NCBI GenBank assembly: GCA_010094045.1
Contig: ML986578.1
Span: 372,001 to 436,000 of the forward strand
Direction: 5' to 3'
Length of the DNA: 64,000 nucleotides
Origin: Lojkania enalia
Taxonomy: Eukaryota; Ascomycota; Dothideomycetes; Pleosporales
Within the stretch, counting starts at the first letter, position 1. The number at the start of each line of letters is the position of its first letter. The notes under the pieces are model-generated. The model was not told where the DNA came from, did no database searches, and saw only the letters and a list, made by a program, of their open reading frames with translations. Both the position numbers and the translations under genes were made by a program. Of this stretch, positions 22,195-33,941 are shown in pieces.

Positions 22195-25182
22195 CTACTC
22201 CCTAGCAGCAGCCTTAACAACCAAGATGCTGCCGCCCAACTTGCTTTCCCACACACGTTCTGCCAAGACACCAAGTGTAGATGCTACATTTGATGGGGAA
22301 ACGGGAGTGATCTCGTCAGCGGATTGTTTTGTTTGTTTTGGTTGAAGGCCTTTTCGGCTAATATTCCTGCCCAAAACGACCAAGTCTCCGGCGTTCTTGG
22401 GCTGTTGGCCAACCTCAGCCTTAGCACGAGTGATAACATCTTTGACGGGTTCCGAAGAATGTGTGGATTCGAGAACAACGCGGTGGGATAGCTCTACCGG
22501 AAGCGAAGCTTGGAGAGAGGTAAAGAACGCTGCCTCTGATTGGGGAGCGTTGCTATTTGCCATCGCCTTAGCCTCTAGACCTTTTACAGCCGAAGCCGAC
22601 TCCATTGACGGCTTGCTGTTCTCCCAGAAAAAATCTGGTACTTCGAAGTGGACTATTGTTGCTGTAACATCGGGATTTTCTGCCAGCTGCAGAACGAGGC
22701 GGAGGGCAGCGCGGTCGTCATTGCCACCAACAAATGGGAAGAAGATGTGATGACTACGGTCTTGAATGGGGGCCATGACGTCCTTGTCTCTCGCACTACC
22801 AAGGCTGACATTACTATAAGTGCGAGTCAATCTTGCACCTGTTCTCTTTTCCTTGCTTGTTGGGCCCCCAAAATTCTTATTAATAAGAACGGCTGTTGCA
22901 CAGACTGCTTGTTCGAAAGTCGACTCGATAAAGTTCACATATGAGGTTGCGAGAAGCTTATTCTTTGTCCCTTTATCTTCGATGATTGCCTGCTCAGACA
23001 TACCGCCGGTTTCGCTCCAGGGAAGTAGAAGGAAATCTGAATCGGAGGACCGAGTCCCTAGAACATCGGCGAACGAATCCTCTGGCACCACCACAACTTC
23101 TCCACTAACCGCCAAGTTGTGTAGGCGACCGAAAGTACGGAAAGTATTCACAACCGGATCATGAGCCGTATAAGATTCTACTTCAGAAACCTGCATCACT
23201 GAAGATCCACGATCCGTCAAGTTAAGCAAGCGTAAACCGTACGCCTCGATTGGCCGTTTCGGAGGCTCATCTTCGATCGAGGATTCCCCAGTTTCCTTGC
23301 TTACACTCTGTGCTTGTTGTACTATAGGGTGGACTTTCGCAACGGGCTTGTGAGATTGCCCACCAAAGAGGGAAGCGAAGGCAAGAAGGTTCGGCATGCT
23401 GTCTAAGCGAAGATAAACCGTAACGCGCCTAATCTTCTGAGATTCAAGCTTATCATAATGGCCAGTGTCCCGAATTCTGTCCGATCCATCTAGAGGTTTG
23501 CCGTCCCAATCAATTTCACCACTTCTAAAAGCCTTGACTTTCTTCTGATACCAGGGCGGGTAGAAAAAAGACGTGAGCGGCGAGGTGGCGAAAGTTGTGA
23601 CAAGTGCCATCACAACAAACATGGTGAACGTTCGAGGGCTAAGAATTTTAGCTTGCAATCCAATGTTCTATGTTTTGTTAGCTCATTGCAATGGAAGAAG
23701 TAATACCTATCGTATATACCAAGACGATCAGCTCAACGAGCCCCTTGCAACTCATCAGTGACCCAATAGCGAAGCATTCCCGCCACAGCATACCGGTCAC
23801 ACGAGCCGCTCCAGCAGCACCTATGAATTTGGCAGAGAATGCAACGACAATAATGCCGATGACATATGCCCAAACAATGCCGCTGTCCAGAAGCCCGATA
23901 TTAGTGTTCAGTCCCGAGAGGGTAAAATACAAAGGGAGGAACAAAGCTCCAATGAGATCTTCAATCTTTTCGGCAACTTTGATGGCGAAGCCGCCTTCGT
24001 GCGGGCATATCATGCCAGCTATGAAAGCTCCGAAAATCGCATGCACTCCAATGATGCCCGTGAAGAATGCCGATCCTAGTGCGAGCAAAAGAGTGAGAGC
24101 AATAATGCTCTGACTTGGGCCGTCTTGGAGTGCTCGTGATCTCCTTAAGATCTACACATTGATTACTATAGTTTCTTCGTTTGGGTATGTTACTAACCCA
24201 GATAAAAATAGGGCGCACGGCGTAGACGAGGAAGATGGCGTAGCCCACGCAGGTCAGCAACACCCATAGTGCTGTCAATCCGTTACCTGCGTTGACTAGG
24301 GCCACACAGAGCGCTAGGAGGATCCAACCTGTTCCAAGATATGAGGAATACTTAGGAAGTGGTTTAGATGAGAAGGAAACCTACCGACGACATCGTTGCC
24401 AACGCCGGCGGACAGTACAATAATGCCAACCGGGGTCATGAGAAGTTTCAGCTCCGACAGAATTCGGCAAAGCACGGGAAAAGCCTATTTTTGTTGGGCT
24501 ATGATTATATTCCAAAGAGTCAACGGCTTACTGTAATGGCCATCGCCACGCCAACAAACAGCATGAAGATGCCAAAATCGATGTCCACAAGGCCAGAATC
24601 GTCTCTGAACTGATTATACAAACCGACAGCAATGGCACATCCCAATCCAAAAGGCAACGCCATGCCTGCCACGCCTACACTCAGCGCAACCTTCCAATTA
24701 TTGATTGCGATGCGGATATCAACTTCAAGGCCAACAAGGAATAAGAACAGAGTCAGACCAATATTCGCGACGAGGTTCAGGTTCGGCATGGCGGCCGTTG
24801 GGAATATGTTCTCGGTGAAGCCAGGAATACGGCCCATGACGGAAGGCCCTAGTATGATGCCTCCGATGACTTCGGCAATGACACGAGGCTGACGGATCTT
24901 GGACAGAGGATAGTGGAGCAACCTGCAGAAGATAATAATGATGCTAGCCTGTACTATGTTAGATGGCTGCTTACGGATACTCGAAAAGACGGCTTGCCTG
25001 CACTATGAAGAGAACGATGGGAGATTCTTTATTGTATTTGACAGGGTTAACGCCTTCCAAAATACCGGCTTGTCCATCGTCAGATGTTGCTTGACCTGGT
25101 GGTTATCGATTACGCAAGCCTTCTCACCTTGCGGAGGAATTGTTGGCGATGCACCCGTAGATACTGCTGCAGACGACGCCAT
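22195..25182 (-). CDS. KHA1: Kha1-type K+/H+ antiporter
   Basis: Cation/proton antiporter of the CPA2 family, 892 residues, expected in Golgi or endosomal membrane for K+ and pH balance. Seven minus-strand exons: 25182-25128, 25068-24998, 24948-24532, 24484-24385, 24328-24198, 24151-23720 and 23667-22195; they sum to 2679 nt. The membrane domain (about 30-450) starts with [20 protein letters not shown] and contains [50 protein letters not shown] and [15 protein letters not shown]. These match the family, including the conserved Asp in GNDVVGW. The C-terminal ~440 residues form a soluble region with universal-stress-like halves. The second intron (24949-24997) appears to use a GC donor (CAG/GCAAGC). 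The start is the first ATG and gives the usual short Ser/Pro leader. Confidence 0.93.
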
Positions 25183-25968
25183 GATGGGCGCTTCTGAACT
25201 TCACCGACTGTTCAACTGTGTTGCGAGAGGATTGAGGTTGCGATGCGTTCAGGGCATGGCAGAATGTCTCGAGATATATAAGTAAATGGCGAGGTCAGCT
25301 CCCTAGTTACGGAGTGTAAGCCCAGCCAGATAATAGAGGACGATCCAAGCCTAATCAGGGCTTCAATGGCGCGGCGAACGTCGAGACGCCGCAGGATGCC
25401 TGGAAATGTGGTACCTTGGCGGTAGAATGCGGAGGCATGTGACGACGTGCAATGGAGGGCCTCGTGGGCGCTATAGTGCGTGGTCCAGGCCTTAGCAAGA
25501 ATATTGGCTGCCGATCGTAGCGTAGCCGCATGCTGAGCTTACTGTATGCAGTGTCGAAATGTGGTGGCATCCGCACACGCCTTTGTCCGGACTGTCAAGG
25601 TGACAAAGGTCCTATAGCAACGCTGCTGCCGAGCCTCGACTACCGGGGACGGGAAGCTCCGACCAATCATCGTGCCACCTTCGCCTACAGACTCATCCCG
25701 CCGTCTACCACGTCTTCGGCAGGGTCAAGAATCCCTCATCTGCATGCATGTGTTATGAGACTGTCTGCCTGAAGTTCATTCACGTCTGCTGTTGGGAGCA
25801 AAGTAAACTAGGACGAAATGTTGTCGTCTTAGGATTTCCCAGTGGGGCATTAGCGCGTCGGGCCCCGAAACGCCTCTTGATATTTATGTACAAACCCTAC
25901 AAACCGAAATGGGTATATGTGCTGCAACGCTCGTACTGGAGCGCGTGCATTGGCTCTTCCGAGCCATA
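25183..25968. other. Intergenic region
   Basis: Promoter of the antiporter gene and 3' flank of the GH92 gene, both minus strand. Small open frames lack domain character. Confidence 0.5.
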
Positions 25969-28625
25969 CTACTGGTCGCCAGACGAAGGGCTCGGCGGCA
26001 GGTCCCCGGTCGCCCAGTCCACTGGATCAGAGCCAAGCACGAAGCTCAATGTCGCCCCGTTAGAAAAGATTTCTTCAAAAGAAATCCACGACTTCGTCCA
26101 AGGTTCATCGTTGACCTTCAGACTCTGTACATAAAAGGCTGAATCTTTATTCCCACCTGTTGTAGTGATTGTCAACCTCTTCCCATTACCAAGATTAATC
26201 GTGAGCTCTGGGAACCAAGGTGATAAAATTAAGAAGGTTGTTTGACCCGTTATCTATATTGGAAATTAGCTGAAATATCGATGAGCGTGATATTGAATTA
26301 GTGTACCGGGTATAAACCAATCATTTGCCACTGTCTGTCGTTAGCGATTATTCCCACCCCAAAAAAAAAAAACTCCCCGGACGGCAAAAACATTGGCATG
26401 GGCAAAAAGACCCTTATCCAATATCATTTGCCGTCCAGCATCTTCAGGGAGAGGATCAAATGATCCTAACAGCCGCTGTTTACCGCCACCTTCTATGCCA
26501 CGACATACAATCAAGGAATCACTTACCAGAATATTGGCCTCCATGGCCCCCGCGTCGCTATTGCCCGGCAAACCCCTTTCGCCAGCGTTATAAAGCTTTC
26601 CAATCTGTCTAGACCTCTCCACACTCCTATGCTGCTTCCCCTTTACAAAATTATAAAGGTACGGAGACGCAAAGCTAGGCTCATTTCCTGCATTAAAGAT
26701 CCCCAGCTCCCACAGCTTGTCAATCCTATCCACAAACTTTTCATCACCCCCGATCCACTTCTTCATTGTATAGACGTCATGTAAAGCGTTTAAGCTATAC
26801 ACCCACGGGTTATCTTCATAATATGCATCGCCCCAGTAGCATCCTCCACATGATAGAGGGTCTTGAGGTATAAAAGAACCGTTGGCTCGACGTGGGACTA
26901 CGAAACCGGAGTGGCCATTACTAGAAGCTGCCGGATTCCAATGATTTCGCCAATTTCGCGAGCGATTAAGATATCTCTCCGCTTCATCAATTTTTCCAAG
27001 GCCGTTTGCGACTTGGTAAAGGCCGAAGTCGTTGGTAGAATATTCTACGGCGCGGGATACAGCGCGGGTGAAGGTTGGTGTATTGTATCCATATTTCAAC
27101 CAATCTGGTAACGCACCCCGTCCTTCTTTTGTCGAGGAATCGGGGGCTTTAGGGTCATGGTTGTTAGGAGGGACGACCTCTGCGTCGGTAACCATAGCGG
27201 AGAATCCATCATCCCAATTTATAGATCCTCGAACGCCTTTAACGTAGGCGTCAGCGAGAACATTATCAGCATTACTGCCGCCTTGTACACGACCATTGTA
27301 ATTGCTAGATCGAGCATCAGGCATGAATCCGTCGAACCTCCAGATGTCTATTAGACTCCGTATAAATTCCTCATAGGCTTCAGGCTGCACGATCTGGAAG
27401 AGAGCCGTGTGACACCGATGCGTGTCCCACAATGTAAAAATGTCTGAATAGTAGGGCTCCGGGCTAGACCAGTCCGGATTCTCCCCTGTTAAGTTGGACG
27501 GAATCATGAACATGCCTAGTAGTGAGCTATAGAGAAGATCATGGTCTGAAGAGTTTTCGGAAGAAATTTGAATCTTAGAAAACACCTCGGTGTTCCACTT
27601 GTTTCTGGCCTTTCCGACCAAGTTTTGGAAATCGGTCTGCTCTGGAATCTCGTTGTCTAGGTTCTGACAGGCTTTCTCGGTTGAGATATACGAGATGCCG
27701 ACGCGGGAAATTACGCTAGAATCTTTGAACGTGAACACTCCTCCGACTCTTTCATTCCCTGATATAGAGCTTGTAGTGTCGTACGAGGCTAGCGTTGTTC
27801 CGCTACCTTTGAAAGTTTTCGTAGTGACCGGCTGTTGGGTAAATCTGCCGCAGAAGTAAATGTTCCAATTCGGTGATAGATTCCACCCATTATCGTATGT
27901 GCCTGACCCTTCATAGTGACCATCTTCAAAAAAGTTGAAATCTCCGTACGAGTAATGTTGCTCCCACCCAAGTCCTCTAAAGCTGGGGAGCACGTGCGAA
28001 ACGTCCACAACAATAGAAGGACCAGAGCTGTTGCTCGGAAACGAGTACTTGTACAAACCCGCGTGTTCCGTGGCAGTCAGTTCAATGACAATGCCATTAG
28101 CGAGCGATGACTTGTAGTATCCTATATTTCCTTCGTCTGGAGATGCTCGTGGTTGGGATAAATCTACAAGTGGGTTTGGCAAGTCCCCGATGACTGGCAT
28201 CTGAGAAACGACGCCATATTTTGGCGCGCCACTAGGTACGATAAGAGTCAGCAAAATCTTAATGCTTCTCGGACTATGTCTTACCCCGTTCCCGACTCAT
28301 GCATTAAACTGTATCCCCAAACGTTCCCATTTGGAAGATAACCACTGTACGCATCAGCAGTCCCCGACTTCACATCCGGACCAAGCTTGACCATAGCGAA
28401 AGGCGCGGCAACAACGCCAGGAAACCTATTCCCTCCCCCGGCGGTTCCTTGGCTGTTTTATGTCAACTTCTCAATGAATTTCGTAGAAAGGATGCCAGAG
28501 GACGCGTACAAGACGTTGACATGTCGAGTAAAATCTAAATTCGCATATCCGACAAGGCTGAATGCCAAAAAACAGAAGATAGTTTCCGAAAAGGAGCGAA
28601 CCTTCACCGAAAATATTTTCATCAT
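25969..28625 (-). CDS. Secreted GH92 alpha-1,2-mannosidase
   Basis: Glycoside hydrolase of family 92, trimming mannose from N-glycans or mannans; 768 residues. Minus-strand exons: 28625-28496, 28447-28285, 28231-26527, 26330-26307 and 26253-25969 (2307 nt). A signal peptide or anchor (TIFCFLAFSLVGYA) opens the protein. Family motifs follow in order: HVNVLYASSG, RFPGVVAAPFAMVKLGPD, GYSLMHESGTGG, TLWDTHRCHTALFQI, CYWGDAYYEDNPWVYS, GLPGNSDAGAME, then WQMIGLYP in a 24-nt exon, then ITGQTTFLILSPWF. Many NxS/T sites fit secretion. The first intron (28448-28495) needs a GC donor (CTG/GCATCC); without it an in-frame stop follows. The 196-nt third intron is unusual and is described separately. An in-frame ATG six codons upstream (28643) is an alternative start. 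Exon 1 and the tiny exon are the least certain parts. Confidence 0.87.
26379..26467. repeat. Inverted repeats inside a GH92 intron
   Basis: Inside the 196-nt intron of the GH92 gene, GGACGGCAAA (26379-26388) and TTTGCCGTCC (26427-26436) are exact inverted copies, and similarity extends inward to CATTGG/CCAATAT, giving an imperfect 18-19-bp stem. A second palindrome, AGGATCAAATGATCCT, lies at 26452-26467. A run of twelve A lies just outside at 26361-26372. The transcript would fold here. This could be a small inserted element or a splicing-related hairpin. Confidence 0.6.
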
Positions 28626-28643
28626 ATTTGCGTGGTAATGCAC

Positions 28644-30035
28644 GCCGAGATGGACAAGTCAAGCGATAGAATATGGAGGTTTAGTAGACCGTCATCAAGG
28701 CTCTATACACTTTTGTATGTTTGCTGAGGCAGGGAACGGAAAATGGTGACCGGATGAGTGTAGCCGCTCAACGCTTGCTCGTATGCCGACCAATTAAGAC
28801 AAACAAGCAAGCATTTGTAGCAAAAGATGAAAATACGTCGTACAATTAAACTAGATGAGCGACAGAGGGCCAAGTGCAGAAATGAATGTTGAATGGCTTA
28901 TAGGATAGTTACGTTACGTATAGGCCGCATAGGAATATAAACCTCGGGCGTGGAATCTTGGATGCCCCACATGAACCGAATAATAGCACACACCAAGGAA
29001 CCTTGGAAGATGCCACATTCGGAATTCGGGAAGGTGTCTATTCAAAGACAAGGTTGATCAGGAAATGGTATAGGCCCACGTGTGAACCAAGCCACCTGCC
29101 CGCCACTTGGCTTGAGGAGAGATAATCATCAGGCGCAGCCGTAACTATCATTAGAGAGACAACGGTCTACGATTACAGCCAGGGTATTGCAATTTGAGTG
29201 GGCGGTTTGATTCTTGTCGTACAGCCAAGCCTGGCGGTGCTAGGAATCCTGACCCACAAATAATCAGATCCAATCCAGGGCTGAAGATAATCAGGAAGCT
29301 CGGTAGACCGAGGTAACTGAGAACGGACTAGCCGGCCGAGTCCGCATGAGGTTGAAGCTACCTAGCAAGAACGATGCAAGTCCAACAAGAAGGAATATTT
29401 TAATAAAAGAAATATTGAAATGAGCAGAACAGGAGCAGTGCATGAAATGCTGCAATATTTCCAGGGAACAGGAGGGTGGCAAGATGGTTACATGGTACAT
29501 TGCCAAGGCGTCCACGGGTACAGACTAGGCAGTTCGGTTACGATTCGGCCAATGAGGGTAGAAAGGAAGGCACGGGGTCATAGACTAGGGAACAGGAACC
29601 CAGGCCATCGGTATAAATAAAAGGAGGGGCCTTGAATTGACGTAGATGAAAATGACCGCGGGACGATACTAGCAGAGTGTATAGTAACCGTTCACCAAGG
29701 ATGCTATGGGCAGCACGGAAACCACGCTCCTCCGATTGAAGTGCGGCCATCATCGTATAGGTAGAAATATGGTGATCGATTCGACGCCAGCAACATGGAA
29801 TGTTGACAAAACAAAATAAAGAATATTGACTGGGGGGTTGTTACAATGTTCTTGCTCTTCAAGTTAGCTTCAAAGGGCTGGGGAGGTGCGAAACTGTAGG
29901 ATGTATGAGCGTAGGAAGCTACAAGCGTAAAAGAGAAAAGACAAACGAGAAAAGAATCGTAGTCATTCTCATAAATCTGTATACTCGCCCCGGCGCTGTC
30001 CAAGCCTTAATATAGGAGCGCAGCGAGTATGATAC
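28644..30035. other. Intergenic region
   Basis: Upstream region of the GH92 gene and 3' flank of the cupin gene. Several short open frames overlap on both strands, none with recognisable content. No repeat or RNA gene was seen. Confidence 0.5.
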
Positions 30036-30584
30036 CTAGGCGCTCTCCTGGCCATTCCCCCAACCTTCAAGGTTGTGCACAATGGGATTTCTACCACCCC
30101 GCGTTATGATCCACATTATATCTTCATCACTATCATTAACTTCTTGATGTTCAGCGTAGGCAGGGATCAAGGCAAAGTCGCCCGGAGCTAGTTCCAGTCT
30201 CTTGCAGCCATTGGGCCCGCTGACAATGGCACCATGGCCTTTCGCAGCGTACACAATCGTGTCTATACATTATTAGGTGTCGAGTCGGGGAAAAACGTGC
30301 ATAGAAAGTATTCATAGGCCGAAAGTCAAGGACCGTCAGGTACCGTACCTTCTTCACCGTGGTGATGGACGGCAGAGGAAGTATGAGGCTTCGCAATCAT
30401 CACTAAAGGGCGGTTATTAGTTTTGGTATATTAGGATGTACGAAGAATACTCGCTGGGCTTACCGGTTCCGCAAATCTGATCAGACATGTCCGTGATGGC
30501 GTTCATTCGGATCATGCCATCAGTCTGCGCGCCGCTTGGGGCATTGATATCAGCACCTTTCTTAACCTCCACGTCTCTCGGCAT
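30036..30584 (-). CDS. Small single-domain cupin protein
   Basis: Compact cupin, 133 residues, from minus-strand exons 30584-30464, 30402-30349 and 30262-30036 (402 nt). Cupin motif 1 is seen at 47-70: HTSSAVHHHGEEDTIVYAAKG, with His53-His55 and Glu57/Glu58 as likely metal ligands. Motif 2 follows at 83-97: LAPGDFALIPAYAEH, with His97 as a further ligand. The length and plan match stand-alone cupins that act as small metal-dependent oxygenases, isomerases or sugar-binding proteins; the substrate is unknown. It has no signal peptide and is probably cytosolic. The start codon at 30584 lies 618 bp from the start of the divergent acyl-CoA dehydrogenase gene, so the two may share a control region. 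Confidence 0.85.
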
Positions 30585-31202
30585 CGTCGCGCACTATCAA
30601 TGGAGACTTTGCGATCTACGAGATGGCGGAGATAGAGGTATTGGCAAGATGGACGTATGACGGGGCCACTGCGATAGCGGAAAAACTCCGGGAGTTGATC
30701 AACCCATGACAGCTGTTTGAGATCTGACAAGATCTTCAAACCTTTGGGGTTAAGTATATCTTGTAGAAAAAAAAAAAGGAGAGGGGCCTCCGGACTCTCC
30801 GGCTCAATTCTCTAGTAATCGGCAGCTGAATGTCAGCTCGGAACAGCTTGTGAAGGCTTCGGGCTGGACACGTGCCCACATTCCACGATGCCTCGGCACC
30901 GGGGTAAATGACGTCTACCGCTTATGCGCCCTTCAAAGCAAAGATCCAGCTGCTTGCGGCTCCACGGCCAATAGAAGTGCGCCAAAATTGCTCACGAGGC
31001 CAGGCTATCAGCTCTCTGGCGGCTCTGGTCCATTCAAAACAGGAGTCCGTCCGGTGTTCTTGGCATCAACCTCTGGCATGTGAAAGGAACCTGCTGAGGC
31101 GACCTTTTTATTCCTCGGGCGACCAGCTATTGTCTTCTTCTTGTAACATCACTTGTACTATATTCTGTGTGTTCTACGACTTTCATTCTTAGCACAATCG
31201 CC
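30585..31202. promoter_or_regulatory. Shared upstream region of cupin and acyl-CoA dehydrogenase genes
   Basis: The 618-bp gap separates divergent start codons. It includes an A-rich run near 30765-30777 and a CT-rich stretch ending at the acyl-CoA dehydrogenase start. No convincing gene lies within it. Confidence 0.45.
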
Positions 31203-33011
31203 ATGCCGCAACGATTCTCAACCGCAGACGTAGCGTCCCACAACAAGGCCGACAACTTGTGGATTATTGTCGATGAAGATGTATATGATTTGACTAAGTT
31301 CCAGGATGAGCACCCTGGAGGAAAGAAGAGTGAGTATCGCCGAAATATTGAACCGTGACATAGTATTAAGAGCTTCCTAGTTCTCCAGCGCGTTGCGGGT
31401 AAAGATGCATCTAAGCAGTTCTGGAAGTATCACAACGAGGGCATCTTGAAGAAGTACCAGAAGCAACTACAAGTGGGCTCTCTTGACTCGAAAGCTGCCC
31501 CACCTACTCCCCCTGCAACGCCTCCATCAAAAAAGGCAAAGGATGTTGTCAAGCCCTCGGCCGAGCCCGGTGTCGTTGCTCCTCAGCCATCCCAAGCTGC
31601 GGCTCAAGAAGCAGAAGCACTAGACCCTTACGGCGACCTCATCCCATACGCAGATCCATCTTGGTACCAGTCTGTAAGTATAATAAGGTCAATTTAACGG
31701 ATATTGCTGACCCAAACGAAATAGTATCACTCACCCTACTTCAACGAAACCCATGCCGCTCTTCGCGAAGAAGTCCGTCAATGGATGGAAGAGGAGATAA
31801 TGCCGAATGTCACCGAATGGGATGAGGCTAAGAAAGTGCCGGACACAATCTTCAAGCAGATGGGCGAGCGAGGCTATCTTGCTGGATTGCTCGGTATTCA
31901 TCCGTATCCCTCCCATTTGACAAATTCATGTGTGAAGAGCGTGCCGCCAGAGAGGTGGGATTTGTTCCATGAGATGCTATTAACCGACGAACTCTCTCGC
32001 TCCGGAAGTGGCGGTCTTGTATGGAATCTTATCGGAGGCTTTGGTATTGGCTGCCCACCGCTAGTTAAGTTCGGCAAGAAATCAGTTGTTCAGCGTGTCA
32101 TTCCGGAAATTCTTAGTGGAGACAAGCGCATCTGTCTAGCCATTACGGAGCCAGGTATGTTCGATGTCCGGATAATCCATACTTAAAACTGACGTTTGAT
32201 AGATGCTGGTAGTGATGTTGCTAATTTGACATGTGAAGCTAAGCTTTCTGAAGATGGCAAACATTATATCGTCAACGGCGAGAAGAAGTGGATTACAAAC
32301 GGCATCTGGTGCGACTATTTCACTGTCGCTGTCCGTACTGGCGGAGAAGGCATGAATGGCGTCTCTGTGCTGCTCATTGAGCGCAGTTTTGGAGGTGTCT
32401 CAACCCGTCGGATGGACTGCCAAGGTGTATGGAGCAGCGGTACTACTTACATTACCTTCGAAGATGTCAAGGTCCCAGTTGAGAACTTGATAGGCAAAGA
32501 GAACCAGGGCTTCAAGGTAGTTATGACCAACTTCAACCACGAACGCATCGGTATCATCATCCAATGTCTTCGCTTCTCTCGCGTCTGCTATGAAGAATCG
32601 ATGAAGTACGCCCACAAGCGCAAGACGTTCGGTAAGCGTCTTATCGACCATCCGGTCATTCGTCTCAAGTTAGCACACATGGCCCGCCAGATCGAAGCTT
32701 CGTATAACTGGCTTGAAAACCTCGTTTATCAGTGCCAGCAGATGGGCGACTACGAGGCTATGCTGAAGCTTGGCGGTGCTATTGCCGGCCTAAAGGCGCA
32801 GGCAACGACAACTTTTGAGTTCTGCGCCAGAGAAGCCAGTCAGATCTTCGGTGGCCTGAGCTATAGCAGAGGCGGCCAAGGGGCTAAGGTCGAGAGATTA
32901 TACAGAGATGTGAGGGCGTACGCCATTCCTGGTGGTAGCGAGGAGATTATGTTGGACCTTAGTATCCGGCAGGCGCTGAGGGTACATAAGGCTTTAGGCA
33001 TGAAATTGTAG
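31203..33011 (+). CDS. Cytochrome b5-acyl-CoA dehydrogenase fusion
   Basis: Predicted flavoprotein with an N-terminal haem domain, 552 residues. Exons are 31203-31329, 31381-31673, 31725-32154 and 32203-33011 (1659 nt). Residues 1-75 are a cytochrome b5 domain: DLTKFQDEHPGG gives haem ligand His37 and FWKYHNEG gives His60. A Pro/Ala/Lys linker (about 80-130) leads to the acyl-CoA dehydrogenase domain from about 141: CLAITEP and KKWITNG bind FAD and substrate. The expected base position reads PGGSEEI, without the medium-chain-type Glu, while FNHERIG supplies the Glu used in long-chain and isovaleryl types. Such fusions are widespread in filamentous fungi; the b5 domain presumably passes electrons. 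The substrate is not deducible. Confidence 0.92.
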
Positions 33012-33941
33012 GGTGTATGATATGACCTCAAGGGGACAATTGGTTAGTTTTAAGCATTTAGGGCGCATCTTGTTTTATTATTAAAATATATATTGTATAC
33101 ACATATATTCGGGTGCATTTATTCTCAACAGTTTGGTTTGATTGATATTGGGTGCTTCCGGTGAGAGATAGTCGAGGGCAATCACACGCGTCAAGTGGTA
33201 CTTAACCTGCTCGAGTGGCAGACGAGGCGGATTTAGTGCAGGATTCTTCTCGCCCTGCGCGCACTTCTACGGATGCTGGACAACGCCAGCCTTTACTCAA
33301 ATGAAGTCGCGACAAGTTGAGAAGTCTCAGATATCCGCAAGACACGCCCGCAACATCGAGGAGAAATGGGTCAAACATGATTTGTTGAGTTGTGCAAGAG
33401 CGAACAGTGTTAGGCGTCTAGTCGTCTAGTCTCCTCTTTGGCCCGAGTATCCGACCGAAGAACCACTCGTAGACAAACGGTCTTTGATCACGGTTGATAG
33501 AGTCTATATAGAGTCACGATTGAGTTTCATTAGCGCCGCTACGCTGGTAGGTAGAGAGATGAGGAGTGTATGAGGGTTACGAGTTGACTCTACAATTTAT
33601 TGAAGCTAGATTCAAACAGAAGGCTTTCTACACTCATCTCCACCAAGCATAGAGCAGAAATATACAATAGTCGCATACATCTGAGAGCGAATAGAGTGTG
33701 ATAGTCTCCCCATAATCGTGTTACTCTGCCCCCTATCTATCGATAAACCCACGCCAATCGGTACGCTGACCCCTCCGCGGCTCCCGCTTACAAGCCCCTA
33801 CCCCAGGCCAGAATTTCAGACTCATCGCCCACTAGACGCGTCCGTCTCCTTTCTCGCGTCAAACTCCACAACATCCATCCCCACTTACTGCTCACTTGGA
33901 TTTTCACCATATTCACTACATACTCAAATCAATTGGAAAAG
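33012..33941. other. Intergenic region
   Basis: 3' flank of the acyl-CoA dehydrogenase gene and promoter of the AT-hook gene. An open frame at 33718-34119 (+) is mostly a frame-shifted shadow of the AT-hook gene. Nothing else is seen. Confidence 0.5.

Noticed and set aside
26341..26526. Continuation of the GH92 reading frame through the intron as true coding sequence
   Set aside because: The frame stays open but lacks family sequence, while splicing restores the conserved WQMIGLYP and following exon.
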